Shown in pieces: positions 51,311 through 61,693 of a stretch of 64,000 nucleotides of DNA (the stretch's first letter is position 1; each line of letters begins with the position of its first letter). Origin of the DNA: Tritrichomonas musculus (taxonomy: Eukaryota > Parabasalia > Tritrichomonadida > Tritrichomonadidae); NCBI GenBank assembly GCA_039105265.1, contig JAPFFF010000001.1, forward strand, positions 6,758,001-6,822,000. The letters run 5' to 3'. The notes beneath the pieces were generated by a model. The model was not told the DNA's origin. It saw nothing but the letters and a program-made list of their open reading frames with translations, and did not search any database. Made by a program: the position numbers and the translations under genes.

Positions 51311-53101
51311 ATGAGTGGTTTAAAAAAATTTATTGAATTTTTTTTAAAAATGACACTTCCAAATGGAGCCGAAATTCTTATCAAAACTCTTTTATCTTTA
51401 AACATTAACAACAATAACACTACATTCAATAAAAATATTCGTAAATTCGCCAGATTGGGAATTATTTATGTCGGTAATAATAAAATATCAAGTTATTGTC
51501 CGTTTTGCTATACAAAAAACAAACGTTGTTTTTTTACAAATGACAATAGTCACTATTCACATTCAAATACATGCGCCGATTGTTTAGAATTTAAAAAATA
51601 TTTAGAATTTTTCAATAATAATATCTTAAAATTGATTACAGATTTTTTGGTAACATATCAAGTTTCTTTAAATGCAATATATTCATTCAAATTTTCTAAA
51701 ATTTTACAATACTCCAATCCATTGATAAATATAATAAAAAAATCAGATTTACGAAAACAGATTTATTTATTATTTGAAAATTTTAAATCTTATATCAATA
51801 AAGAAAATGTAGGAGAATTTTGCTCCATCCTTGTCGATGGAGCATCAAGAAATTTAAAAAATTTTTATGCTTTTATATTGTTCACAAAAAGCCGATTGTT
51901 TTATTTGAAAATTCATCGGGTCGATATCCCAACAAGTGAAAATATTTCTCTAATTACAAGCGAATTAATAAATTATTTAATGAATGATTTAGATATTGAA
52001 GTGATATCAATTTGCTCCGATCACGCGGCGAACATGATAAAAGCTTTTAACGCATGTGACCAAGTATCATCTCAAATTATGACAGACCACTTTTTTGAGT
52101 GGATAGGTTGTACTTGTCATTTACTTAATCTCGGAATTTCGGATTTAAATAATGATATTGATTTTCAGAATATAAAAGATACATTATTATTTATTCTATC
52201 GATTTCTCAAAAAATAGAGTTTCCTCATAAAATCCCGACTTTTTCAAAGACCAGATGGGATTCCCTCTCAAAATGTTTCAATTTTGTTTTTTTTTACAAA
52301 GATTTAATTTTAGGATATTTATCTTCATTATTTAATGATCTAATAACTAAAAAAGGAATGATAGAACAAAAAATTCAGAAAAATCAAAATGATATTTCAA
52401 TTCAAAATAAGTACGCAAATTTATTGAATGAAATTTTACAAATTAATAAGCATATTCAAATTTTACTATCAAAAGAATTTGAAGAACTTTCTATTTTATT
52501 TAAATATATGGCAAATACAATTAATAAAATTGGATCCGACAATTTTTTATTGTTTAACGTATTCCCAGAATTTATTGCTTTAGACAACTTTTTCAAATCA
52601 TTTTCATCGCCCATTATTCAGAAATTTACAAAAATAATTTTTAATCGTATTTTATCATCTAATGAATTTTTGCAAGCAGCGACGGCATTTTTTTTGACAA
52701 TAGATGGTAAAAATTATATCATTAAAAATTTGAATGAAAATATAAAAGATAAACTGATATCTGATATAAAATTTTATTTAATCTATTATAATGGCTGCAG
52801 GTTTGGCGATTTAGAAGATTTATTAATTAACCAAATCGAAAAATACATCAATGATGAAACTTGTCTCAGCATTGACCCATTTGATTATTGGAATAGGCTG
52901 AGACTAGTTCCTGAGATGAGCCGCCTCGCTGAAATAGCAATTAGAATAATAAATATGCCATGCAGCGAAGCGGCCGTCGAACGTTTGTTCTCCCATTTAA
53001 AGTATTTATACGGGAAAAAAAATTATCAGCAATCTGATGATTTGTTGAATGCTCAGCTTGGAATCAGAATGGAAAATGTATATTCTAATCAAGAAAAATA
53101 A
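51311..53101 (+). CDS. hAT-family transposase (intact)
   Basis: A 596-residue DDE transposase cutting and rejoining hAT ends in the nucleus. The N-terminal zinc-binding segment has CPFC (63-66), HYSHSNTC and CADC (88-91), an atypical BED-like arrangement. The catalytic core has Asp176 in SILVDGASRNLKN, Asp237 in ICSDHAANMIKAF, then GCTCHLLNLGISD and KTRWDSLSK. The C-terminal hAT dimerisation block is MPCSEAAVERLFSHLKYLYGKKNY, which includes the conserved Glu region. There are no stops or frame breaks, and it begins 187 bp inside the left end. With matching ends this could be an active copy. Confidence 0.93.
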   Translation: MSGLKKFIEFFLKMTLPNGAEILIKTLLSLNINNNNTTFNKNIRKFARLGIIYVGNNKISSYCPFCYTKNKRCFFTNDNSHYSHSNTCADCLEFKKYLEFFNNNILKLITDFLVTYQVSLNAIYSFKFSKILQYSNPLINIIKKSDLRKQIYLLFENFKSYINKENVGEFCSILVDGASRNLKNFYAFILFTKSRLFYLKIHRVDIPTSENISLITSELINYLMNDLDIEVISICSDHAANMIKAFNACDQVSSQIMTDHFFEWIGCTCHLLNLGISDLNNDIDFQNIKDTLLFILSISQKIEFPHKIPTFSKTRWDSLSKCFNFVFFYKDLILGYLSSLFNDLITKKGMIEQKIQKNQNDISIQNKYANLLNEILQINKHIQILLSKEFEELSILFKYMANTINKIGSDNFLLFNVFPEFIALDNFFKSFSSPIIQKFTKIIFNRILSSNEFLQAATAFFLTIDGKNYIIKNLNENIKDKLISDIKFYLIYYNGCRFGDLEDLLINQIEKYINDETCLSIDPFDYWNRLRLVPEMSRLAEIAIRIINMPCSEAAVERLFSHLKYLYGKKNYQQSDDLLNAQLGIRMENVYSNQEK

Positions 53102-53811
53102 TTATTTGGTAAAATATTTAAAGTACATTAATAAAAATTTAACGATCATTTTTTCTATTATTTTCAATTGAGTTTCACTTCATTCATTTATATTCAGAAA
53201 AATTCTGAGGAATAATGAAAAAAGAAAAAAATAATATATACACAAAAATTGTGAGCTAGACCTTGTAAGGGGTACCCGATTTACCTTTTTGCCATCGGGT
53301 CAAAAATTTTAGGTATATTTTGACCAGGGGTCGCAAATTACCGCTTACCCAAAGCGGTTTTTGACCCGAAATTTTTAAAATACTTTTATCTTTGCATATT
53401 GAATAAAGTATTATATAAAAAATAATTAAATAATTACATTAGGCAATATTTAATCTTTTTTAATGAAAATTTTTACTTTTTTTTTTTAATTATAAAAATT
53501 CTTATACCAATTTCTTGAAAAATTGGATTTTGAAATCACTTTCCTGTAAATTTTATTTGCAAAATATTTACTTATATCATAAATCATTCTTCTTATACAT
53601 TATTTTATTTTTGCAAAAATAATTTATTCATAGTCTTTCATTTTCACTTGATTTAATGCTTAATTAACTTATAAAAATGAAAAAAAGTATTGATTAATTT
53701 ATAAGTAATTGTTTTATGCATTATTTATAAATCTGAATATTATTATGATATTATTATGCTCGTTCAATTTAGTTATTCCAGTATTTTATAATTTAATGAT
53801 GTTGATTGACA

Positions 53812-53920
53812 CGCTATATAAAAAATTATATAGCGGACTGGTCCTTCAGAACCAGTGTGATAAACATATTGTGATTTATTTTACACGATCGGGGTGCGGT
53901 GCATAGTTCACATTCGCCCT
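53812..53920. other. GC-richer patch with consecutive hairpins in element I
   Basis: CGCTATATAA and TTATATAGCG form a 10-bp stem around AAAA (53812-53835). It is directly followed by ACTGG...CCAGT (53837-53856) and then a GC-rich run, GATCGGGGTGCGGTGC. The rest of the element is extremely AT-rich. It could be a structured RNA segment or captured sequence; it does not fold as a tRNA. Confidence 0.35.
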
Positions 53921-54317
53921 CCGCCAACAGAAAATTATTTAATACAATAGCAATGCTAAATACATTTTTATATTTTATTTTTATTTATTATTTAAAAAAT
54001 GTAATAGATATATATTAATGAAAATATTTTTTATTTCAAATCAATTAAGAATTCCTTAATTATCGAATTTTGATTAAACTTTATGATTGTAATATGACAT
54101 ATTTAATGCATATTTCTATTATTTTAATTGATTTGATAAAAGAATAATTTTTGGTTAACTAAATTATTTTTTAATAATTAACCAATTAATACGTTATAAC
54201 TTTTTGATAACTTTTTTATATTCTTTTATTTGTTTAATTTTACATCATTATAATAATTATCTTTAAGAGCTATGTAGCAATTTATATAATATATTAGTTT
54301 TATTATTCAAAATTTAA

Positions 54318-54731
54318 TTGCAGAGATATTGATATCAAAAACATTTTTATTCAATTTTTCAATTCAAAAGTTTCAAATGAATTATTTCGTGAATTGTGTG
54401 ATTTAATTATTTCAATCGCGATTTTAACATGGAATAATCAAACAATTTTAGAATATATTAGTAAATCTCAAAATTTAATCTCCTCAATGCAATTTGAAAA
54501 AAAAGAAATTTTATATAGAATTATGAAAAGAAAAATTAAATCGAATATTCTTTTTTTTTAGTATTTGATACTAAGTCCCTAGCATTTATAGGGGACATTG
54601 ATTTTAATCAATCAATAATTATGAAAATTCAAGATTATTTTACTTGCAATGACATTTCTAATTCTTATTTTTCTATTGATGAATTTTTTGATTATATTAA
54701 CTTAAAAAACAATAAAAATCTTGATTCATAA
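54318..54731 (+). pseudogene. Degenerate coding fragments in element I
   Basis: Two successive plus-strand segments have coding-like character. One reads RDIDIKNIFIQFFNSKVSN on to KKEILYRIMKRKIKS and ends at TAG near 54561. The second, in another frame, begins VFDTKSLAFIGDIDF and ends LKNNKNLDS then TAA near 54731. The break between them (TTTTTTTTTAG) looks like a 3' splice end, but no trichomonad-type 5' splice or branch motif (ACTAACACACAG) is present. Likely remains of a gene once carried by the element; the family is not recognised. Confidence 0.4.
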
Positions 54732-56234
54732 TAAATGAATAAAAAATTTTTAAAATTTCTATTGAAAAAGTTTGTATTTTTGAATAAATTATATTTTCTA
54801 TTTTTAGAATAATAATAAATTATTTAAAAAAATTTTGAAAATAAAAAGATATTTAAGAAATTGTAAATATAATTTAAAAGAATTTTGTAGAGAAAATGAC
54901 GTTAAATCAAATGGTTGATGTTTCAAAAAGTTTAATGAATTTTTAAAATAATAAGTATAAATCTGTATCTACTCTGATTAAATATTTTATTATTTAATCG
55001 TTTCATAATTTATATATATAAAATAAATATTTTATAAATATATATAGATTTATATTAATATTATAATAGTTGAGTAATAATATATATTTGATTCATAATA
55101 TTGTATGAATATTAATGTATTCAATTAATACCTAAATTGTGAACAAATACTTTAAAATATTCAATATAACCAAAAAATTAAAAAAATTATTGAATTCAAA
55201 AAATAAGTAAGTTAATTGAAATTTTTTCATAAAAAAAATATTAATTTCTTAATAAATATTTGGTCTCACCTAAAATATACATATTATTTTGATATTACAC
55301 AAACGAATAATAATTTATTTTGTATATATATACTCTAGTGTTACATAATTAAAAAAACAAGAAAAATAAATAAAATTTTAAGATTTTTCCTCCCAATGTT
55401 CTTGTTATATGCATCCATTTGTTAAATATAACCAATGCCGTTATATCAAAAAAACTTATCTGAAAATAAAATATTTAAAAAAAGTTAATATTTCAAAATA
55501 TACACTTTTTTTTACGATAATCAATAAGTAATAGACATCCAAAATACTTTTTGTACGCTGTCACTTTTTTAGGATAGTTTTTTGATAATTTTTTTTTGAA
55601 ATGATACTTTTTCCGCACCTAAATTATTACTAATTTTTTTGCTTCTTTTTCATTAAAGTTTAAAGCACTTTTTCAATATGAAATATGATATCGAATAAAA
55701 ATGAGGATATATTAGTTTTGTTCTAATCAAAAAATATATCAGATTTTACAGCCCTAAGCTTCATGTTTTTGCTTTTGAAAGAAAAAATATTGAAAATAAT
55801 TTCTAATTATTGCTTTTGCCTTTACTTGCGTAAAATTTAAACTATACCTGCAATTTTTATATAACAAGTCATTATATAAAAAAAATAAATTAGGAAAGCA
55901 AAATTTACTTTTAAAAAATATACCATTTAATATTAAATAGCATATAATACATAATTTTAAAAGAATTAATACTAAAAACAAAAGAGAAATAGAAGGGTCA
56001 AACACGAACTCTTCACTTTTTTTTTGGGTAGTGACCCGAAAAAAAAAAATGTGGTCGGGTTAATTTTTTGAGGTTACCTTTCGAAGGTTTATTGTGAGCT
56101 ATGACGGTTGGAAAAGTCTAGTTAAAATATAGGGTATATATGATTGTTTTGCATCTTCCTTCAATGAGTTTTATAGAATGTGCCATTAAATAGACACGCT
56201 ATGATATAATTTTGACATATTTTTTAAATTAATG

Positions 56235-56267
<33 letters not shown>

Positions 56268-56852
56268 GTTTACAATTTTTTACGGCGAAAAAAAACGATT
56301 CCTAACAAAATACCTCTATTCTTTTTAATACATTTGATATCCAGCAATTATTATTCAGATCATAAATAATAATTTTATTGAACTATTTCTTTTGATTTTC
56401 TGTTTCAATGAATATAATTTAGATATCAATCATTGAAAATAAAATTGGGTTTTGCTCTGATATAAAGCATTTAATTTGTGCATAAAGCAAAACTCTGTTT
56501 TTGTTTTTTATTTCAGTTTTTGCCCCAAAAAGTTACTTGATCATCATCATTTATAAATCTTTTGAAAATCAAAATTCATTCTATTGGCTTTGCTTATTTG
56601 ATTTAGTGTTATTAGTACAGTTTTATTTATTAAAATGATTACATTTAAAGTGCTAGAACATAAAATGATTTTTTTATTTTTTGTTTAATTACTATTTCAT
56701 TTTTACAAAATATAAAATATTTCTGTTATTTTCATAAAAAAAACAAATAATTATATTATTTAATGATTTTTTATGAGATATATCAAAAATAGATTAAGAT
56801 ATTCGATCAATATAAATTTTATTTATTTTTGAATAGTTTATTTCATTTTGTA

Positions 56853-57969
56853 CCCTTACAAATTAACTGTCATTTTTTTTTGCGGAATAAACGTACGAGT
56901 AAACGTAAGAAGAAATTTTTGAAAAATTTTCTCACAAATAATATTACTTTCTCTCTCAAAATCTGACAATTCTTTTTATTCCCATTGAATTTTTTTGAAA
57001 TGATTTTTTTTTTATCAGAATTTTGACCGTTTATTATTGATTTTCCATGTAAATGAGGTTTTTCTTAATATTTAACAAATATTTGGATAAAATCTTTGGG
57101 GATTTAAATCATTATATCCTATATTATTTAATGCCCAAGTTATAACGAATTTTGTTTTTTTAATCGTTAGCAATTTTTTTATTAATTAAAAATTCAAATT
57201 AAATCCCAATATTTATAGTTATAATATAATTATAAATAATATTAAATTTATTTATACCATTTTTTTAATATAAATCTCATTATTCATCGACTTTTTCTAT
57301 ATTTTTTTATTTAAAAAAAGCTAAAATTGAAATTTTTGAGTGATTATTATATAAAATTAAGATTCATACTTAAGTATTATACTTAAGTATTATCTAAAAC
57401 GCACGTTGGAAGCACAAATTAATCAAATTATAGCGATTTTCAATCTTTATAGAATAATATTAAAAAAAGCAAAAAGAGTCAAATAAAAAGCATAATAAGA
57501 GAATGATTATAAAGAATATGTTTAGTAAAAACCATAAAATTAAAAAGAATCGAAAAAAATAAATATCGTCATCGAATAATCTTTCAAATTTGAATTAGCA
57601 ACGAATTGAGATCATCTATACACTTAGGAACTGTAATAATATTTTGGTCTCGATGTTTCAGAAGCAAGATTTAAGTAGAAATTGAGCAAAGGAACTTGTA
57701 AAAAAAAATGGGTGAATTTTATGATTTACGATCACTCTTTCAAAATTAGATTATATTCACTTTTTCATAAAAAATAAGATTTTCTTATAAAGCATATTTC
57801 TTTCTAATAAAATCTAAAAGATTACTAATTATCTGTTAAAAAATATATGTTTTGTAAATGACAATTCTTTTTTGAATTGAGTTTATTCAAAAAAAAAATT
57901 TTAAAATTTTAAATGAAAATTTTACGTACGTTTATTCCGCAAAAAAAAATGACAGTTAATTTGTAAGGG
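56853..57969. mobile_element. Element E: TA-flanked MITE with 45-bp perfect ends (1117 bp)
   Basis: The terminal inverted repeats starting CCCTTACAAATTAACTGTCA are identical over 45 bp, including a run of nine T. TA flanks both sides (56851-56852 and 57970-57971). There is no coding frame. Perfect ends point to a recent insertion. The CCC start and TA target match element B, so the two may belong to one superfamily. Confidence 0.9.
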
Positions 57970-58646
57970 TATTTTTTTAACAGATATTTTTAAAAATGGA
58001 TAGCATAGTATAAATCAAATGATATTCTTAATTGATATTAAGAAAATATTCCTTGAATTTCTTTTCAAAAATAATAATTTTCATGATTTGAAGTAAATAA
58101 ATGCATATATATATTTGTAATATAAAAAACTGGTTATATAAAAATAGTTAACTTAAAAATTTTTTATATTAGAAAAAATAAATCTTACAATTTCATTGAA
58201 AAATTGAGAGTTTTTTGTAGGAAAAACGTATTATTTTGATAAGAGAATGAAAAGTTATTAAAAATAAAATATATTAAAAATAGTAAAATATATATTAATT
58301 ATAATAATTTATACATTTATTTGATTCTTAGTACGATAAAAAAAATATATCAAAATATTAAATATTGCTTAAAAATTGTTGATAATTATTAAAAATTGCC
58401 CAATATTAGGAAAATGAAAGTTTTAATCTTGAAAATATAAATAAATGTTTATATAAAATGTTTATAGATAGATTAATTGTCAATATCAAAAAATATGATT
58501 TTCGATGTAGTTATATATCCAGACAGGATCATTATTCCCTTTTGAGGTTTTATAATATTTTAATCAGTATTAATAGCTAATAATTAATACACCATTATAT
58601 TTTCGATTAGTCACAAAAGCAGAAATTTAGGGGGGTTTAAAAAAAA

Positions 58647-61022
58647 TATAGGTGGACTCGAACTTGATCTCCTAAAAAGTCGTAAATAGGACTTAAAGTC
58701 TAAAAAGTTTATCTCAAAAAGTCATTAAATTGAATTAAAGTCTAAAATATTTCATCTAATTCGTCATTAAAATATTCTATTCCCTCAAAAGTTTATCTCA
58801 AAAAGTCTCTCAATTTATAACTAACTAGAAAAACATTTATACCAAAAAATCAAATTATTATGGCTATGTCTCGAACTTTTTTGATCAAAAAATCTTTAAA
58901 ATAACCTTTTAAGTGGTACTTATTATTACAATTAATCGTAATAGATATATTAAAAAAACTTTAAAATATGCAATTGAATTGCTTTCTTTTATTATTATTG
59001 TTCATTCAATCTAAAATACATATATATCATATTTATTATTTAGAAATGGAATTGATTCATAGTAATGTTGAATAATATAATTATTATATTTTTGTAGAAG
59101 AATTATATTTTATTTTTAATACGTAAATTCCATATAATAATCTTATGTTAAAGCATATATTCTATAGATGGTATGAATTTCTTTATTTCTTTATGATCTT
59201 CTATAGACAAAAAGCTTCATTGGCCTACCGTAAAAGTGCCAAAAAGCTTGATTTCTTAATTATTAATCAATTAATATCTTGATATAAAAAATATTTTTGT
59301 TTAAAATAATAGATTACTTAATTTAAAATAACTATTTAAGATATTATATTTATTTATCAAATTGAATATTTATATATAAAAGATTATAATTAAAAAATGT
59401 AAAATGAATATTCATTTCACATTGATAGCTCACCCTTTTTTAGAGCAATGAAAAGTTTATTTTATAATAATGTATCGAATTCACTTTATATAAAACTTGA
59501 AATTTATAGATCAATCTTTTGAAAATAAAAAAAGTAAGAGAAGCTATTTTTATTTACAAATTATATGATTTTTAATAATAAAAGTTTAAAAATAAATATA
59601 GAAACTATTACAATTTTAAAGAAAATTGAGAATCTATAATTCATATTAATTCATGACTGGCCTTTTTATGTAAAATGGAAATTAATTTTCTAAAAAAGAT
59701 ATTTTGGGAGATATAACCTACTTTATCCTAGAAAAAGGATCTCTTTCCTGCAAGAAAAAAAATATATTTCAAAAAAAAGACTTTTTGATTTTTTAAAAAA
59801 GAGTATTTCGCATAATTTCAAAGATTTTTTGATCAAAAAAGTTCGAGACATAGCCATAATAATTTGATTTTTTGGTATAAATGTTTTTCTAGTTAGTTAT
59901 AAATTGAGAGACTTTTTGAGATAAACTTTTGAGGGAATAGAATATTTTAATGAAAAGGTCGTACAACTAAATTGAATAAAAAATAAAATTAAATAAATTT
60001 ATATTTATCTTAATATATAATTTATTTAATAATTATAATATATAATTTATATATTTTATATCCAATATTATAAAATGTAATGGCTGAAATAAAGACTTTA
60101 ATTAAAATTCAATATATATCGATTTCTTATATATTTGCATCATTTAAAAAATATAGATGTCATTTGAATGGATATACTATGCGTTATACAAATAATATTT
60201 TACTTTTTGACGAAATCTTTCAGTAATTGAAATATTAAACTTTTTATATTTATGAAACCAATCAACTAAATCTTCATTTTTAGAAAAAACTGACATTTGA
60301 TTTAGAATGAAATTCAAATATATTAGAAAGTAAATGCATATAAATAAAATTGTATTCGTCATTTGGCTCCTGTAACGTCCAATTTTTTTAAAATCATCAT
60401 TTAATAATTCAACAAATTCAATTTTTCTGCATTTTTGGCTAAAAAATGAATTTTTTTTTCAATAATAATAACTATTTTTATATAACACTTAATGTTTTAC
60501 AAGCATATAAAAAGATATCAAAAGAATTAATGATTAAAATAAATTATATAAAAAGTTATTGCTATTCTAAATTTTTATAAAGTGTTATAAAATTCTTATC
60601 AAAAATAATTAAAATAAATTGAGATAAAATACTCAAATTTATTTTCTGAAGAAAATTTAATATATACTTATATCCTTTTAGTTTTTATTTTAATTTGAAT
60701 TTTGTACGATGCAAATATTTATAAAACTGATTATTATTATTATAATAAAATATAATTGGTTTAAACAAACCAATCATTGAGTTTTACTGTTAAAATTCAG
60801 TTGTACGACCTTTTTTAATGACGAATTAGATGAAATATTTTAGACTTTAATTCAATTTAATGACTTTTTGAGATAAACTTTTTAGACTTAAAATTAAATT
60901 AAAGATTTTTTGAGATAAACTTTTTAGACTTTAAATCAAATTAAAGATTTTTTGAGATAAACTTTTTAGACTTTAAGTCCTATTTACGACTTTTTAGGAG
61001 ATCAAGTTCGAGTCCACCTATA
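58647..61022. mobile_element. Element F: long-inverted-repeat element, one arm split by element G
   Basis: The left arm runs from TATAGGTGGACTCGAAC (58647) to about 58885. Its inverted copy is in two pieces, 59824-59953 and 60814-61022, because element G sits inside it. The right arm also has two extra units of about 40 bp containing AAAGTTTATCTCAAAAAATC, so the arms differ in tandem copy number. Terminal symmetry continues weakly a few bases outward, so the exact ends and target duplication are uncertain. No gene is visible in the 0.9-kb centre. Confidence 0.8.
59954..60813. mobile_element. Element G: 860-bp inverted-repeat element inserted in F
   Basis: AAAGGTCGTACAACT at 59954 and AGTTGTACGACCTTT ending at 60813 are exact inverted copies. 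TTTAATGA flanks both (59946-59953 and 60814-60821), an 8-bp duplication; 9 bp is possible given the T run. Removing G and one duplication restores the right arm of F to match the left arm across the join. Non-coding apart from a 61-codon minus-strand frame that looks like chance. Confidence 0.88.
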
Positions 61023-61545
61023 TTTGTTTAAAATGAATATTATAACTTTACTAAGATAAAAAGCTTGATTTGAGTTTTTTGGTTAATATTTTAGCATTTA
61101 TCGCTCTATTTGTAATGAAATCGTTGCTTTGATTGTTTAAAAAGATGCATTTTGAATTCTAAAAATGAACAAATATGCATTGAAATATTTCAACCATTTA
61201 AATAAAGAATAACTTTTTAATTACTTTATTTTTTTAGAAATTTCCAGGAAATTTACGCAAATTAATGTATAAATAAAATATTCAAAAAGTTATATTAGCG
61301 AACATTTAAGTATTCAAATCAAATTTCCCGATTTTATTTGACATTTGCGAATTTTGTAAACTATTCAAATTTTCATTCAAAAATATTTGAGATAAAGTAT
61401 TATTTTGGTAAAAATGATAGTGAAATTTGACATTTTTATTGACCTATATTTTTGGTTTAAAAATTATGTTTTTTGATCGTCATTTTTTCCCTTGATTTTA
61501 TATAATCCGCAAATTTGCGCTTTTTTCTTGCGAATTTACATGCCT

Positions 61546-61554
61546 AGTTATATT
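61546..61554 (+). repeat. 9-bp direct repeat AGTTATATT (right flank of element A)
   Basis: Exact copy of 49204-49212 after the right end of element A. Confidence 0.8.
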
Positions 61555-61693
61555 TATTTTTGTTGTTATTATTATTTAAATTTTGATATTGATATCAATT
61601 ATCAGATTGTAAAAAAAATGGATAATAGCTCTCGACATATAAATATAAGCTAAAAAAATTGGAATGTGTGTTAAATAAGCTTTTAATTTAAAA

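Larger units (their letters stand above)
53257..56091. mobile_element. Element I: 2.8-kb hAT-type element inside element D
   Basis: The left end TAGACCTTGTAAGGGGTACC and the right end GGTTACCTTTCGAAGGTTTA are imperfect inverted copies. The 8-bp duplication TTGTGAGC flanks both ends (53249-53256 and 56092-56099). Subterminal CGGGTC and GACCCG motifs recur near both ends (53278-53380 and 56000-56060). The inside holds only degenerate coding fragments (54318-54731), so the element is non-autonomous now. Confidence 0.88.
51124..56120 (+). mobile_element. Element D: autonomous hAT transposon carrying an inner insertion
   Basis: Inverted ends TAGGCTTTTCCAACCGTCA at 51124 and TGACGGTTGGAAAAGTCTA ending at 56120 differ at one position in about 19. 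GTTAAAAT is duplicated at both sides. The element carries an uninterrupted hAT transposase at 51311-53101. Element I has inserted between the gene and the right end; without it D is about 2.15 kb, a compact and apparently complete hAT. It is inserted in the right inverted repeat of element B. Confidence 0.93.
49414..56134. mobile_element. Element B: TA-flanked element, split by a hAT insertion
   Basis: The ends are CCCTATATTT on the left and AAATATAGGG on the right, each next to TA. Just inside lie inverted copies of TTGAATTTCCCGATTGAATGG (left 49461, right about 51085-51107), and the right one is separated from its terminus by element D. Without D, B is about 1.7 kb. It holds element C and a 57-codon frame from 49621 (MDNVPSFHSCSSGF) that ends at the edge of C. 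The family is unclear; CCC ends and TA flanks also mark element E. Confidence 0.7.
49213..61545. mobile_element. Element A: 12.3-kb host of a nested transposon complex
   Basis: A perfect 27-28-bp terminal inverted repeat begins (T)AGGCATGTAAATTCGCAAG at 49212/49213 and ends as its complement at 61545. A 9-bp direct repeat flanks it. TTCGCAA and TTGCGAA motifs recur just inside both ends (49220-49270 and 61345-61530), as in subterminal binding sites of hAT elements. Its own sequence, after removing elements B, E and F, is only about 2 kb and carries no transposase, so A is non-autonomous. A 32-nt A run lies at 56235-56266. Confidence 0.85.

Noticed and set aside
54550-54565. Possible intron 3' end (T run then TAG) between two coding-like fragments
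   Set aside because: No matching 5' splice site or the ACTAACACACAG-type branch motif known from trichomonads; a decayed gene is simpler.
56235-56266. 32-nt A run as the tail of a retroposed sequence
   Set aside because: No recognisable LINE, SINE or processed-gene sequence precedes it and no target duplication is visible.
60995-61016. GTTCGAGTCC resembling a tRNA T-loop / B box (also inverted at 58651)
   Set aside because: The flanking bases do not form a T stem and no acceptor or D arm can be built; it is part of the inverted repeat of element F.
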